Source of the DNA: JAGOUA01 sp964645655
GTDB taxonomy: Bacteria; Patescibacteriota; Patescibacteriia; 2-12-FULL-60-25
Reading direction: 5' to 3'
NCBI GenBank assembly: GCA_964645655.1
Contig: CAZXZS010000001.1
Location: forward strand, 62,001 to 126,000
Length of the DNA: 64,000 nucleotides
In this document: positions 33,848-42,030 of the stretch, in pieces
Layout of the letters: every line of letters starts with the position of its first letter
Position numbering within the stretch: position 1 is the first letter of the stretch
Notes under the pieces: model-generated
Told to the model about the DNA's origin: nothing
The model's database searches: none
What the model saw: the letters and a program-made list of their open reading frames with translations, nothing else
Made by a program: the position numbers and the translations under genes

Positions 33848-35194
33848 ATGGACGAAACGCATACGTACGACGTGGTCCTGGTCGGTGGGGGCGTCACGGG
33901 GACCGCCCTGCTCTACGTGCTCTCGCGGTTCACGAACGCGCGGCGGACCCTCCTCATCGAGCGGCGCATCGGCGTCGCCCTGGTCAACTCGCGGACCGAC
34001 AACAACTCGCAGACGATGCACAGCGGCGAGATCGAGACGAACTTCACCCTGGCCAAGGCGCTGCGCGTCCGGGCCGGGGCCGACCTGCTTGCTGCCTACA
34101 TCGAGCGGCATGCGCCTGACGTCTGCCTCCGCCTGCCCAAGATGGTGATCGGGGTGGGGGACGAGGAGACCGCGGGCCTGGCCCAGCGCTACGGCACGTT
34201 CCGGCCGCATTTCCCTCACCTGCGCCTGTTGGGCCGTGAGGCGATCGCCGAGGTCGAACCCCGCGTCGTCGAAGGTCGTGATCGGGCGGTGCCGTTCAAC
34301 GCCCTGTATTCCGACCACGGCTACGCGGTCGACTACCGTCGCCTCTCCGAGTCGTTCCTGACCGAGGCCAATCGCACCGGGCGCGTCGAGGCCGTCTTCG
34401 ACCGCGAGGTCCTGGCGGTGACGCGCGAAGGCAGCGGGTTCCGGGTCGAGACGTCCAACGGGACGGTCACGGCCAAGGCGGTCGTCGTCGCGGCCGGGTT
34501 GAGCAGCCTGCTCTTCGCCCACGCCCTCGGGGTGGGGAAGGAGTTCGCCCTCCTGCCCGTCGCCGGCAGCTTCTACCGCTCCGGCAAGGTGCTGAACGGC
34601 AAGGTCTACACGGTCCAGCTGCCCGGCATCCCGTTCGCGGCGGTGCATGGCGATCCCGCCGTGTACGACCGTGACGAGACGCGCTTCGGGCCGACGGCCA
34701 AGCCGTTGCCGCTCATCGAGCGCGACCACTGGCGCACCTTCCTCGACTACCTGCGGACCGGCTCGCTCACGCCTTCCGGCGTCTGGGCCGTGCTGCGGGT
34801 GCTCATGACCGAGCAGTTCCTGCCCTTCGCCCTGAAGAACGTCCTCTACGACGTGCCCTGGGTCGGCAAGCGCGCGTTTCTCGCGAGCGCCCGCAAGATC
34901 GTGCCGACGCTCCAGGCCGAGGACCTGCGGCTCGACCGCGGCGCCGGCGGCTTGCGCGGCCAGCTCGTCGACATCAGCACCGGCACCTTCCCCGCGAACA
35001 GTGAGAAGATGGTTGGGGACGGGATCATCTTCAACATGGCCCCGTCACCGGGCGCGTCGTTCTGCCTCGGCAATGCGGTGACGGACACGCGGACCCTGGC
35101 CACGTTCCTCGGGAATGGGTTCCGCTTCGACGAGGCGGCCATGCGGGCCGATCTCCTCGCCCAGGCTTCCCCGGCCGTCGCCGCTGCGCTCTGA
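33848..35194 (+). CDS. mqo: Malate:quinone oxidoreductase-family FAD enzyme
   Basis: The 448-aa protein has the FAD-binding VVLVGGGVTGTALLYVLS at residues 9-26 and the Mqo hallmark NSRTDNNSQTMHSGEIETNF near 47-66. It lacks membrane helices, as expected for a peripheral membrane flavoenzyme that passes electrons from malate to quinone. It is somewhat shorter than typical Mqo (about 490-500 aa). It lies just upstream of nadA. No nadB is visible in the window, so it may instead supply an oxidised aspartate or oxaloacetate product; that is inference. Confidence 0.85.
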   Translation: MDETHTYDVVLVGGGVTGTALLYVLSRFTNARRTLLIERRIGVALVNSRTDNNSQTMHSGEIETNFTLAKALRVRAGADLLAAYIERHAPDVCLRLPKMVIGVGDEETAGLAQRYGTFRPHFPHLRLLGREAIAEVEPRVVEGRDRAVPFNALYSDHGYAVDYRRLSESFLTEANRTGRVEAVFDREVLAVTREGSGFRVETSNGTVTAKAVVVAAGLSSLLFAHALGVGKEFALLPVAGSFYRSGKVLNGKVYTVQLPGIPFAAVHGDPAVYDRDETRFGPTAKPLPLIERDHWRTFLDYLRTGSLTPSGVWAVLRVLMTEQFLPFALKNVLYDVPWVGKRAFLASARKIVPTLQAEDLRLDRGAGGLRGQLVDISTGTFPANSEKMVGDGIIFNMAPSPGASFCLGNAVTDTRTLATFLGNGFRFDEAAMRADLLAQASPAVAAAL

Positions 35195-35325
35195 ACGCGT
35201 TCCTTCCCTCGTCGGCCCCATCCGACCAAAGGTGCCTGCCTCCGCAGCCCTTCTTTTTCTACGACCGGCCTGTTGCCGGTCTGGGGCCTTTTGCCCCTGT
35301 CCCTTCCCAATGACGGAGGTCCGCC

Positions 35326-36480
35326 ATGAACGTGTCCACGACCGAACTCGCGCGCGCCTGGTACGAGCGCTTCTCCCGCAACGCCGAAGACCTCTACCCT
35401 GGCCGCTACACGCCTGATTTCTGCCGTGAGCTCGCCGAGCTTGCGCAGGAGGTCAAGGCCCTTGCGGCCACCAAGGGCTCTCTCATTGCCGCCCACTACT
35501 ACCAGTATCCCGAGCTCCAGGAGGTCGCGGATCTCGTCGGCGACTCGCTCAAGCTCGCCCTCGGGGTGCGTGACGCCAAGGCGACCCGCGTCGACTTCTC
35601 GAGCGTCCACTTCATGGGCGCCACGGCCAAGATCCTGCTCGGCGACGCGACCCGCGTGTTCGTGCAGGGGACGCCTGACGTCCACGGCTGCTCGCTCGTG
35701 AGCGGCACCGACCACCGTTGGATCGAACGCTGGAAGCGGCGCCATCCCGATGGCGTCTGCGTCACCTACGTCAACAGCGACCTCCGCACGAAGGCGCTCA
35801 GCGACTACATCTCGACCTCGCGCAACACGGCCGCCGTGATCGCCCGCGCCGCCAAGGAGCACGCGGGGCCGATCCTGGTCCTGCCCGACAAGTTCCTGGG
35901 CCATGTGATGCGGACCAAGGCCGTGCGCGAATACGGCGTCGATCCCGAGCGCGTCGAGATCTACAAGGAGCGGTACGGCGGCTTCAACGCCTGCTGCTAC
36001 GTCCACGAGCGCATCGGTGATGACGCACCGGAGCGGGCCCTCGAGGCCCATGATGACGCCGAGCTCCTGCTGCATCCCGAATGCGGCTGCGCCTCGTCGT
36101 GCCTCCTCAAGCTCGACCAGGGGATCCTGCCCAAGGGGCGCGTCTACTACCTCTCCACGGAGGGGATGCTCGAGCGCGTGCGCCAGAGCCCGGCCAAGAC
36201 GTTCGTCGTCGGCACCGAACTCGGCATGGTCTACCGCCTGCGCCTGGCCCTGCCAGACCGGACGTTCGTGCCGGTCTCGTCCCGTGCGGTCTGCGACTTC
36301 ATGAAGCAGAACACGCTCACGAAGCTGCGCGACAGCCTCCGCGACGACCGCTACGAGATCATCCTCGACGACCGCGCCGACCCGCTCACGGAGGCCGTCG
36401 ACGGCGACGTGATCCGCCTCCACCGCGCCACGGCCGACCGTGCGCGTCTCGCCGTCGAACGCATGCTCACCACGTTCTGA
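35326..36480 (+). CDS. nadA: Quinolinate synthase
   Basis: NadA condenses iminoaspartate with dihydroxyacetone phosphate to quinolinate, the precursor of NAD. The 384-aa protein has AHYYQYPELQEVADLVGDSL and FMGATAKILL. The three 4Fe-4S cysteines are C122 (GCSL), C224 (CCYVH) and C323 (AVCDFMK), aligned with E. coli C113, C200 and C297. GGAGGT precedes the ATG. Two short hairpins (GACCGGC/GCCGGTC at 35263-35281 and GGGGC/GCCCC at 35283-35297) lie in the 131-base gap before it. Confidence 0.93.
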   Translation: MNVSTTELARAWYERFSRNAEDLYPGRYTPDFCRELAELAQEVKALAATKGSLIAAHYYQYPELQEVADLVGDSLKLALGVRDAKATRVDFSSVHFMGATAKILLGDATRVFVQGTPDVHGCSLVSGTDHRWIERWKRRHPDGVCVTYVNSDLRTKALSDYISTSRNTAAVIARAAKEHAGPILVLPDKFLGHVMRTKAVREYGVDPERVEIYKERYGGFNACCYVHERIGDDAPERALEAHDDAELLLHPECGCASSCLLKLDQGILPKGRVYYLSTEGMLERVRQSPAKTFVVGTELGMVYRLRLALPDRTFVPVSSRAVCDFMKQNTLTKLRDSLRDDRYEIILDDRADPLTEAVDGDVIRLHRATADRARLAVERMLTTF

Positions 36481-36504
36481 AAGGTCCAAGAAGGGATCGC
36501 CGCC

Positions 36505-37092
36505 ATGAAGTTCTGCCCGCAATCTGGCCACCCGTTTCCTGACGCGACGACGTGGCCCAAGACCTGTCCCGCCTGCGGTCACCAGGCGTGGGACAACCCC
36601 AAGCCGGTCGCCATCACCCTCTGCGCGTTCGCCGGACACCTGCTGCTCATCCAACGCAACACGGGCTTCGCCGATCACGGCAAGTGGGCGCTGCCCGGAG
36701 GGTATGTGAACCCGAACGAGGCGCCGGACGTCGCGGCCGCACGCGAGCTGCGCGAGGAGACCGAGTCGCTCGATCCGGCCACGGGCGCTCTGACGTGGCC
36801 CGGCATCGAACTCCCTCCGGACGCGTTCGAGGAGTTCAAGACCATCGGGCGCCCGCCGCGCAACCAGATCCTGCTGTTCTACATCGCGCACGGGCCCGCC
36901 GTCGAAGAGGCGGTCGAACGATGGTGGCGTGACAGCGCCTCCCGCCGTCGTTCCCACCCTGCGGGCGTGCCCTGGAACGGTGAGGTCCTTGCGGTCGACC
37001 GCTTCGACCCGCGCCAGCCCGACCGTCTCGAGATCGCCTTCGAGACCCACCAGCAGATGATCGCGCGCTGGCTCGCCGGGCGAAGCGGCTGA
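36505..37092 (+). CDS. Nudix hydrolase with N-terminal zinc finger
   Basis: The 195-aa protein starts with a four-Cys-like finger (MKFCPQSG, then KTCPACGH) and carries a full Nudix box (GGYVNPNEA...AARELREET). The layout resembles NADH pyrophosphatase (NudC) and related zinc-finger Nudix enzymes. It starts 24 bases after nadA. A role in NAD or ADP-ribose turnover is likely from context. A terminator follows. Confidence 0.85.
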   Translation: MKFCPQSGHPFPDATTWPKTCPACGHQAWDNPKPVAITLCAFAGHLLLIQRNTGFADHGKWALPGGYVNPNEAPDVAAARELREETESLDPATGALTWPGIELPPDAFEEFKTIGRPPRNQILLFYIAHGPAVEEAVERWWRDSASRRRSHPAGVPWNGEVLAVDRFDPRQPDRLEIAFETHQQMIARWLAGRSG

Positions 37093-37120
37093 GCGAAGAC
37101 AGCGCGTCCGTCGTTCCGCT

Positions 37121-37143
37121 ACCGATCCTTGGATCGGTTTTTT
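37121..37143 (+). terminator. Intrinsic terminator
   Basis: ACCGATCC-TT-GGATCGGT followed by six T's. It ends the nadA-Nudix unit. Confidence 0.92.
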
Positions 37144-37170
37144 CATCGGGGAATTGACGTTTTTTCGGAT

Positions 37171-37761
37171 ATGGCTAACACGCGTTTCGAGGTGACATCC
37201 ATGAGCGGCCAGAAGCCGGTGGTCCTCTCCACCGAAATCGTGTACGAGAACCGCTATTACCGCGTCCGTCGGGACCGTCTCCGCAACGCCGATGGGCACG
37301 AGCATGACTACCACGTCATCGAGGGGCCGCCGTTCGTCATCGTCCTCGCGGTTCGCGGAAGCGCGATCGCGGTCGTCCGCCAGTTTCGCCACACCGTCCA
37401 GTCCGTCACGACCGAACTCGTGAAGGGGGCCTGTGAGACGGGGGAGGCTCCCGAGGCCGCCGCGGCCCGCGAGCTGCTCGAAGAGGCGGGTTGCGTTCCC
37501 AGCCGTCCGCTGGAGTCGCTTGGCGCCATCGTCTCTGCCATCGGCCACTCCGGTCGACGCGGGCATGTCTTGCTCGCGCAAGATCCCGCCGATGGCGACG
37601 GTGCCGACCGTCGTGACAAGACCGAGGGTGACCTCGCCGTGGAGTGGCTGCCCGCTGAGGAGTTTCTTGCGATGATCCGCGCCGGCGAGATCATCGACAG
37701 CGAAACGCTCGCCGCCTGGTCCCTCTATGCCGCGTCCGGACAACGCTTGAAGCGCCCATGA
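37171..37761 (+). CDS. Nudix hydrolase, ADP-ribose pyrophosphatase-like
   Basis: This 196-aa protein has an N-terminal beta region (ENRYYRVRRDRLRNADG) and IAVVRQFRH before the Nudix box GACETGEAPEAAAARELLEEAG, as in NUDT5/NudF ADP-ribose pyrophosphatases. The start may be 37171 or 37201. It is the second Nudix gene of the NAD/ADP-ribose neighbourhood and has its own terminator. Confidence 0.88.
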   Translation: MANTRFEVTSMSGQKPVVLSTEIVYENRYYRVRRDRLRNADGHEHDYHVIEGPPFVIVLAVRGSAIAVVRQFRHTVQSVTTELVKGACETGEAPEAAAARELLEEAGCVPSRPLESLGAIVSAIGHSGRRGHVLLAQDPADGDGADRRDKTEGDLAVEWLPAEEFLAMIRAGEIIDSETLAAWSLYAASGQRLKRP

Positions 37762-37781
37762 GCCTACGCGGCTCTTTTTTT
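37760..37781 (+). terminator. Intrinsic terminator
   Basis: GAGCC-TACGC-GGCTC followed by seven T's, overlapping the end of the second Nudix gene. Confidence 0.85.
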
Positions 37782-37834
37782 GTTTCGGTCGATGGCTTGC
37801 TATCCTGGTCGTGTATCCCACTCATCGATCATCT

Positions 37835-38371
37835 ATGCAGTCTCCACCCCTCTACCAAGAAGTCTTCGATTCCCCGTACCGCCGCCTCGTGCCGTGGGGA
37901 TATGCGATCGCCGCCGCGCTGGTCGCCTTCCTGCTCACGGGCTTGCTCCTCGATGCGTCCTGGGCGACCGATGGGGTCATGCGTCCGATGTTCTTTATCG
38001 CCGCCTTGCTCTTCCTGACGGGCGTCTTCATCAAGGTCGAGAAGATGGACGGTCGCGTGACGGTGACGGCGGACGCCCTGCAACTGGAGCAAGAGGGGAA
38101 GACGTGGACGTACCGTCGCCAGGATATCCGTTCCGCCACGGTCGGGCGCGCGTTCCTCGGCGGCCGTCGCCATGCGAGGATCTGGTACCTGTCCGAATCG
38201 GCCGTGGATGCGCACGGGAACCGGGCCAGGTGCTTCGTTCGTCCGCAACACGTCGCCTTCTTTGGGCCTACGCGTGGCGTCGCGGTCCATTTGACGACGG
38301 GGGAGGTCCCCCTGCTCGTTCCCGCCGCCGACCCGGAAGCCTTGCGGAAAGCTATCCAAGCTATCAAATAG
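37835..38371 (+). CDS. Membrane protein with two N-terminal helices
   Basis: The 178-aa protein has two adjacent membrane helices (LVPWGYAIAAALVAFLLTGL and MRPMFFIAALLFLTGVFI) and a roughly 110-residue beta-rich cytoplasmic part. This is the layout of small bacterial PH-like (bPH) membrane proteins. I use the ATG at 37835. Function is unknown. Confidence 0.65.
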   Translation: MQSPPLYQEVFDSPYRRLVPWGYAIAAALVAFLLTGLLLDASWATDGVMRPMFFIAALLFLTGVFIKVEKMDGRVTVTADALQLEQEGKTWTYRRQDIRSATVGRAFLGGRRHARIWYLSESAVDAHGNRARCFVRPQHVAFFGPTRGVAVHLTTGEVPLLVPAADPEALRKAIQAIK

Positions 38372-38404
38372 CATGTCCGTTTCTCGTATGCCTAGCCATC
38401 TCCT

Positions 38405-39058
38405 ATGACCCCAGAAATCACCACGGCGTTTCAAGAAATCATCCCCGCCCGAGCTTCCATCGCGGATGTTCGTGCGCGCGCCCTGGAGCTCGTCGATCAA
38501 GGCGATGTCCGAAACGCCCTCAACCTCACCGTTCGTTGCCTCTGTCCGGACAAGGTGAATTTCGATCTCGCGAATGCCGAATATGTTGAGGTTGACTGGG
38601 ATGCGCAAGATGGAGAAGATCCGATGATCCAAGAAATCATCAACCAAGCGCTCGCATTGTCACGGATGGAGCCAGTGGAAATCAGGAAAGGGATCGTCGC
38701 TCTTCTCGCGCCACCTACCGAAGATGACGACGACATGCGGCCGCATGCGGACGTGCCCCTTTCTGGCGCGGAGGATGCGTCCTTTTCTCCTGAAGCGCAT
38801 CGCGCTACGCTCATCGAGGCCCACATCACACGCAATCCGGCCCTCCCTTCGGAAGTGAAAATCTGGCTTCTGGCGCTCATTGAGCGTCGACGCGATCTGT
38901 TCACGGATCCGGCCACGGCAAGATTGCATGTCAGTTACGAACCCTATGGCGAATATGCTCCCGGCAAACGCGCTCCCGTCGTGACGATCAGCTATACGAC
39001 GAGCCATGGGGACCAGCGCAGCACGTCATTCCGCGAAGCCCATTTGCAAAGCGCGTAA
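38405..39058 (+). CDS. Hypothetical protein
   Basis: The 217-aa acidic protein has no recognised domain. It has helical N- and C-terminal halves joined by an acidic EDDDD linker, and LHVSYEPYGEYAPGK near the end. It is followed by a strong terminator. Confidence 0.7.
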   Translation: MTPEITTAFQEIIPARASIADVRARALELVDQGDVRNALNLTVRCLCPDKVNFDLANAEYVEVDWDAQDGEDPMIQEIINQALALSRMEPVEIRKGIVALLAPPTEDDDDMRPHADVPLSGAEDASFSPEAHRATLIEAHITRNPALPSEVKIWLLALIERRRDLFTDPATARLHVSYEPYGEYAPGKRAPVVTISYTTSHGDQRSTSFREAHLQSA

Positions 39059-39069
39059 GCGGGCATCAA

Positions 39070-39100
39070 ACGACTCGTCCCAGGCGACGAGTCGTTTTTT
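39070..39100 (+). terminator. Intrinsic terminator
   Basis: ACGACTCGTC (39070-39079) pairs with GACGAGTCGT (39086-39095), followed by T's. Confidence 0.9.
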
Positions 39101-39124
39101 CTTTTCTTGTGACGGTGAAAAAAA

Positions 39125-39154
39125 CATTCCCCAACCACGTGGGCTTGGGGAATG
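39125..39154 (-). terminator. Intrinsic terminator (minus strand)
   Basis: CATTCCCCAA (39125-39134) pairs with TTGGGGAATG (39145-39154). On the minus strand it is followed by seven T's (39118-39124). It ends the Lys/Ala-rich gene. Confidence 0.9.
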
Positions 39155-39162
39155 CGGAGCGG

Positions 39163-39261
39163 CTAGCGCTTCTTCGCGGCCTTCTTGGCCGGCTTGCGCT
39201 TGGCGGCGACCTTCTTTTTGGGAGCGGCCTTCTTCTTCGCGGCCTTCTTCTTTGCTGCCAT
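39163..39261 (-). CDS. Lys/Ala-rich histone-H1-like peptide
   Basis: This 32-aa protein is almost only Lys, Ala, Arg and Pro (MAAKKKAAKKKAAPKKK...), like the C-terminal tails of histone H1 and bacterial H1-like proteins. It has its own promoter and a perfect terminator, so it is a genuine small gene despite its length. It probably binds nucleic acid by charge. A longer frame running upstream on this strand (to 39822) is not credible. Confidence 0.8.
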   Translation of the reverse strand: MAAKKKAAKKKAAPKKKVAAKRKPAKKAAKKR

Positions 39262-39344
39262 ATGGAAAGGGAAAGAGCTACGTCCCGCTAAGGTACGGAA
39301 TCGATGTTCGCGTGCATGCGACCATGCGCTGCGATCATGTGACC

Positions 39345-39371
39345 AGTATAGCACACATATAGGGGTGTCAA
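39345..39371 (-). promoter_or_regulatory. Promoter of the Lys/Ala-rich gene
   Basis: Minus strand: TTGACA (39366-39371) and TATACT (39345-39350) with a 15-base spacer. The spacer is short, but both hexamers are perfect. The leader is about 75-80 bases. Confidence 0.65.
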
Positions 39372-39508
39372 GAAGATTGTCGCGCGCATCTGTGGATGAA
39401 AAATTTTTTCGTGCGAGGTGCGAACATGTTTTTGCCTGATGCAGGCGATGGTCGCGAACGAATGTTCGCACACGAAAAAAATGCAAAGAAAAAATCCTCA
39501 GCGCGTCG

Positions 39509-40207
39509 CTAAGGATCGAAGGTGATGAGTCCGGAGCGCGTGAGTCGCGCCATCCTGATCGCCGAGCGATCGCCGAAGAAGGGCTCGAGCTGCGCTCCGG
39601 TGAGCAGCCCGTGCTGCGCCAGCTCGAGGGCCGCGCGCACGAGGTCATGGCGGCGCCGCTCGACGAGCAGGCAGCCGATGTCGTAGCCCTGGTTGAGGAT
39701 GAAACGTTCGCGCTCGGTGAGCGGTTCGCGAAACGCTTTGCCCATGTCGACCTTCCGTCGTGGTGCCGGCTTCCACGGGGTGCGCGTTTGCGGGAAAGCG
39801 TTGAGGAGCTTGCGGCAGGCAAGCTTCGCCTCGCTCAGATCCGATTGTGCCCGGCCGGATCGGAACCTTCCCAGAAGCGCCGCCTCCGCCGCGATGCCGC
39901 CGAGGCTGTAGGCGATCTCCGCCCACAGCTGCGTCTCCGTCTCTCTCGCGGGTCCGGTGAGCACGCACTCGCCGCTCGTTTCGCCGATCTTGACATGCCT
40001 GATCGAGCTCATCTCGGCGATGTGCCAGCCGATCCAGGCGTGCCCGATCTCATGGCAGGCGTACTCCCACTGGCGATCCGGCCCCGTCGCCCCGGCACGC
40101 GGAGCTTCTTCGGCCCCGTGATCGATTGGTAGGGCCTGGTCGAGATGCGCCTCGATCCGATCGAGCTGGGACGACATCCATCTGAAGGCTTGTTCAAATC
40201 GCTTCAT
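39509..40207 (-). CDS. Stand-alone M41 (FtsH-like) metalloprotease domain
   Basis: The 232-aa protein contains HEIGH (H52, E53, H56), GGIAAEAALLG, and then QSDLSEAKLA with D123. These match the two zinc His, the catalytic Glu and the third zinc ligand of the FtsH protease domain. The AAA+ ATPase and membrane parts of FtsH are absent. It could act on unfolded peptides or with a partner. It is divergent from the ADP-ribosylglycohydrolase gene. Confidence 0.8.
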   Translation of the reverse strand: MKRFEQAFRWMSSQLDRIEAHLDQALPIDHGAEEAPRAGATGPDRQWEYACHEIGHAWIGWHIAEMSSIRHVKIGETSGECVLTGPARETETQLWAEIAYSLGGIAAEAALLGRFRSGRAQSDLSEAKLACRKLLNAFPQTRTPWKPAPRRKVDMGKAFREPLTERERFILNQGYDIGCLLVERRRHDLVRAALELAQHGLLTGAQLEPFFGDRSAIRMARLTRSGLITFDP

Positions 40208-40310
40208 CGTTCGCTCCTAGAGGTGGAAAGCGGCGATACGATAGCAGAAAATGGCGCGTCCGTCAATCCCGCCACTTGCCACAGGCGTGTGCAATCTTTT
40301 TGGTGTACCA

Positions 40311-40340
40311 TTGACAATATATCAAGGCCGTGCCTATACT
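40311..40340 (+). promoter_or_regulatory. Promoter of the ADP-ribosylglycohydrolase gene
   Basis: TTGACA (40311-40316), an 18-base spacer and TATACT (40335-40340). The leader of about 55 bases carries CATCGAAAGGA, also found before the phosphodiesterase gene. Confidence 0.8.
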
Positions 40341-40400
40341 GCCTCACCTCTACCGCAACGTCGGGGGAGGCCCATTCCACGCATCGAAAGGACGGATCCC

Positions 40401-41447
40401 ATGGCTGACTGCCGCACGCTCCAGAATCCGTGTCCCGAGTACCTCGTCCGCGTCGGGTGCTTCGACGCTTTCGCGGCCGGGGTCGAGAACCTCCGTGGGG
40501 ACGACGCCGCGCTCTACGCACGCGCCGCCCGCCTCGATCCCGCCGTCGGTTACCTGCGGCACCCCTTCCATGGCGTGCCCAAGCTCGACACGCAGACCGG
40601 GCGCCGGATCCGTGGCGCCCTCTCGCCCGGGATGTACACCGACGACACCGAGCGCCTCATCGCCAACGCGCGGGCCCTGCTCGAGATCGGGCCCGAGCAC
40701 GCCACGTCCCTCGGCTTCGCCACGGCGTACCTCGACGAGTTCCGCTTCGGCGGCAAGCGTCCCGGCTATGCCGCGCGTTACCAGGCGTTTCTCGAGCGGG
40801 TCAGGGACGCGCACCAGTTCGTCGCCGAGATGCGTCCCGATTCCTGTCGGAACGGGGCGTGCATGGGGGTCGGCGTGCTGGGCATCCAGCCCAAGGTCGG
40901 CGACGTCCTCCGCCTCGCGGCCATGCAGGCGAGCGTGACCCACAACACGCGCTGCGGCCTCTTCTCGGCCCGCACCGTCGCCCTCGCGGCACACTACGCG
41001 TTCCGCTATCCTCGTGAGGAGCGCCAGCGGCTCCGCACCTACCTGCTCGACCACCGCAAGCTCCTCTGGCAGCCCGGTGAGGAGATCGACTGCGGCCATG
41101 GTGACCTCTTCGAGCAGGTCCTCACCACGCCTTGGGATGATCGGTTGGGCGTGTGGGAAGGGAAGGGCCTGCCGCCGATCGGCCTCTCCACGGTGCAGGC
41201 GGCCCTCACGCTCGCCGTTCCCGAGGATCCCGCGCACGACTCGATGCTCGCCGCCCTCCGTCGGTTGCTCCTCATGGGCGGCGACACCGATTCGGTCGCG
41301 GCGGTGGTCGCGGCCATCATGGCCCCCTGGCATCGGGACGAGCCGTTCCCGGACTTCCTGGAACGCGACCTCGAGCTCGGAAGCCCGGATACCGGCCCCG
41401 TCCGCCTGCGTCGGCTGGGCGGCGACCTGATCCGCCGGTTTGCCTGA
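40401..41447 (+). CDS. ADP-ribosylglycohydrolase-family protein
   Basis: The 348-aa protein has YTDDTE near residue 77, NGACMGVG near 150 and GGDTDSVAAVV near 293, the Mg2+-coordinating segments of DraG/ARH3-type hydrolases. It should remove ADP-ribose from proteins, nucleic acids or small molecules. Together with the nearby nadA and two Nudix genes it suggests local turnover of NAD and ADP-ribose. The ATG at 40401 is set by the upstream AAAGGA. Confidence 0.9.
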   Translation: MADCRTLQNPCPEYLVRVGCFDAFAAGVENLRGDDAALYARAARLDPAVGYLRHPFHGVPKLDTQTGRRIRGALSPGMYTDDTERLIANARALLEIGPEHATSLGFATAYLDEFRFGGKRPGYAARYQAFLERVRDAHQFVAEMRPDSCRNGACMGVGVLGIQPKVGDVLRLAAMQASVTHNTRCGLFSARTVALAAHYAFRYPREERQRLRTYLLDHRKLLWQPGEEIDCGHGDLFEQVLTTPWDDRLGVWEGKGLPPIGLSTVQAALTLAVPEDPAHDSMLAALRRLLLMGGDTDSVAAVVAAIMAPWHRDEPFPDFLERDLELGSPDTGPVRLRRLGGDLIRRFA

Positions 41448-41451
41448 AAAC

Positions 41452-41482
41452 GCCCCCTACGGCTCGTATGGGGCTCTTTTTT
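41452..41482 (+). terminator. Intrinsic terminator
   Basis: GCCCC (41452-41456) with GGGGC (41470-41474), extended inside by a CTAC/GTAT arm, then six T's. Confidence 0.85.
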
Positions 41483-41509
41483 ATTGTAGAACAAGCCTTT
41501 TTTCACCGA

Positions 41510-41538
41510 TTGACAAAAAGCGCATTTCCTGGTATTAT
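41510..41538 (+). promoter_or_regulatory. Promoter of the RRM gene
   Basis: TTGACA (41510-41515), a 17-base spacer and TATTAT (41533-41538), near consensus. The predicted leader is about 100 bases. Confidence 0.88.
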
Positions 41539-41618
41539 GGGAGTGGATAAGAACGTGCGCAGTCCTTCCAAGTCGGGAAGCGGCGTAACGCAAACGAGTA
41601 TCCGTTTAAGTTCATTTT

Positions 41619-41635
41619 CGAAGAGTTACTCTTCG
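41619..41635 (+). promoter_or_regulatory. Leader hairpin just upstream of the RRM start
   Basis: CGAAGAGT and ACTCTTCG form a perfect short hairpin ending 10 bases before the ATG, in place of a visible Shine-Dalgarno. A position this close to the start suggests control of translation, possibly by the RRM protein itself. Confidence 0.5.
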
Positions 41636-41645
41636 CTTCCACCAC

Positions 41646-41930
41646 ATGGCAGTCAAACTGTTTGTTGGCGGGATCCCGTACCGCATGACCGCGGACGAGC
41701 TTCGCGCCACGTTCTCGCAGGCCGGTGAGGTCACCGATGTCTTTATTCCGATGGACCGCATGACCGGTCGCCCCCGTGGCTTCGCCTTCGTTGAGATGGC
41801 GGCCCAGGAAGGTGCCGACAAGGCCATCGAGATGTTCCACGACCAGGAGGTCGGTGGTCGCCGCATCGCGGTGAACATCGCCCGTCCGCTCGAGGAGCGT
41901 CCGCCGCGCGCCCCGCGCCCGCAGATGTAA
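41646..41930 (+). CDS. Single-RRM RNA-binding protein
   Basis: The 94-aa protein is one RNA recognition motif with RNP2 LFVGGI (residues 5-10) and RNP1 RPRGFAFVEM (about 43-52), plus a short Pro/Arg tail. Small RRM proteins of this type occur in cyanobacteria and Patescibacteria, often as cold or RNA chaperones. The strong promoter and terminator suggest high expression as a single gene. Confidence 0.93.
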   Translation: MAVKLFVGGIPYRMTADELRATFSQAGEVTDVFIPMDRMTGRPRGFAFVEMAAQEGADKAIEMFHDQEVGGRRIAVNIARPLEERPPRAPRPQM

Positions 41931-41935
41931 TCTGC

Positions 41936-41970
41936 CAAAGCCACTCCCTCCGGGGAGTGGCTTTGTTTTT
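41936..41970 (+). terminator. Intrinsic terminator
   Basis: AAAGCCACTCCC (41937-41948) pairs with GGGAGTGGCTTT (41953-41964), then T's. It ends the RRM gene. Confidence 0.92.
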
Positions 41971-41990
41971 CCATAGGATCGACGAGAAGG

Positions 41991-42030
41991 ATAACCAAAC
42001 GCCGCCCATTTGGCGGCGTTTGGTTATTTT
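41991..42030. terminator. Second hairpin between converging RRM and gatB genes
   Basis: A 16-bp perfect stem: ATAACCAAACGCCGCC (41991-42006) with its complement at 42012-42027, followed by TTTT on the plus strand. It overlaps the gatB stop at 42024. It probably blocks read-through from both sides. Confidence 0.75.

Noticed and set aside
35195..35325. Possible NAD-sensing riboswitch before nadA
   Set aside because: Two short hairpins are present, but I could not match the known nadA-motif RNA, which is described mainly in Acidobacteria.
34846..37821. 991-codon open frame on the minus strand
   Set aside because: It runs antisense to mqo, nadA and two Nudix genes, all with clear family motifs. 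Long antisense frames are expected in GC-rich coding DNA.
39262..39822. Longer protein ending in the Lys/Ala-rich tail
   Set aside because: The upstream part is Ser/Arg-rich out-of-frame reading of the M41 gene region and includes the promoter. The ATG at 39261 has its own promoter and terminator.
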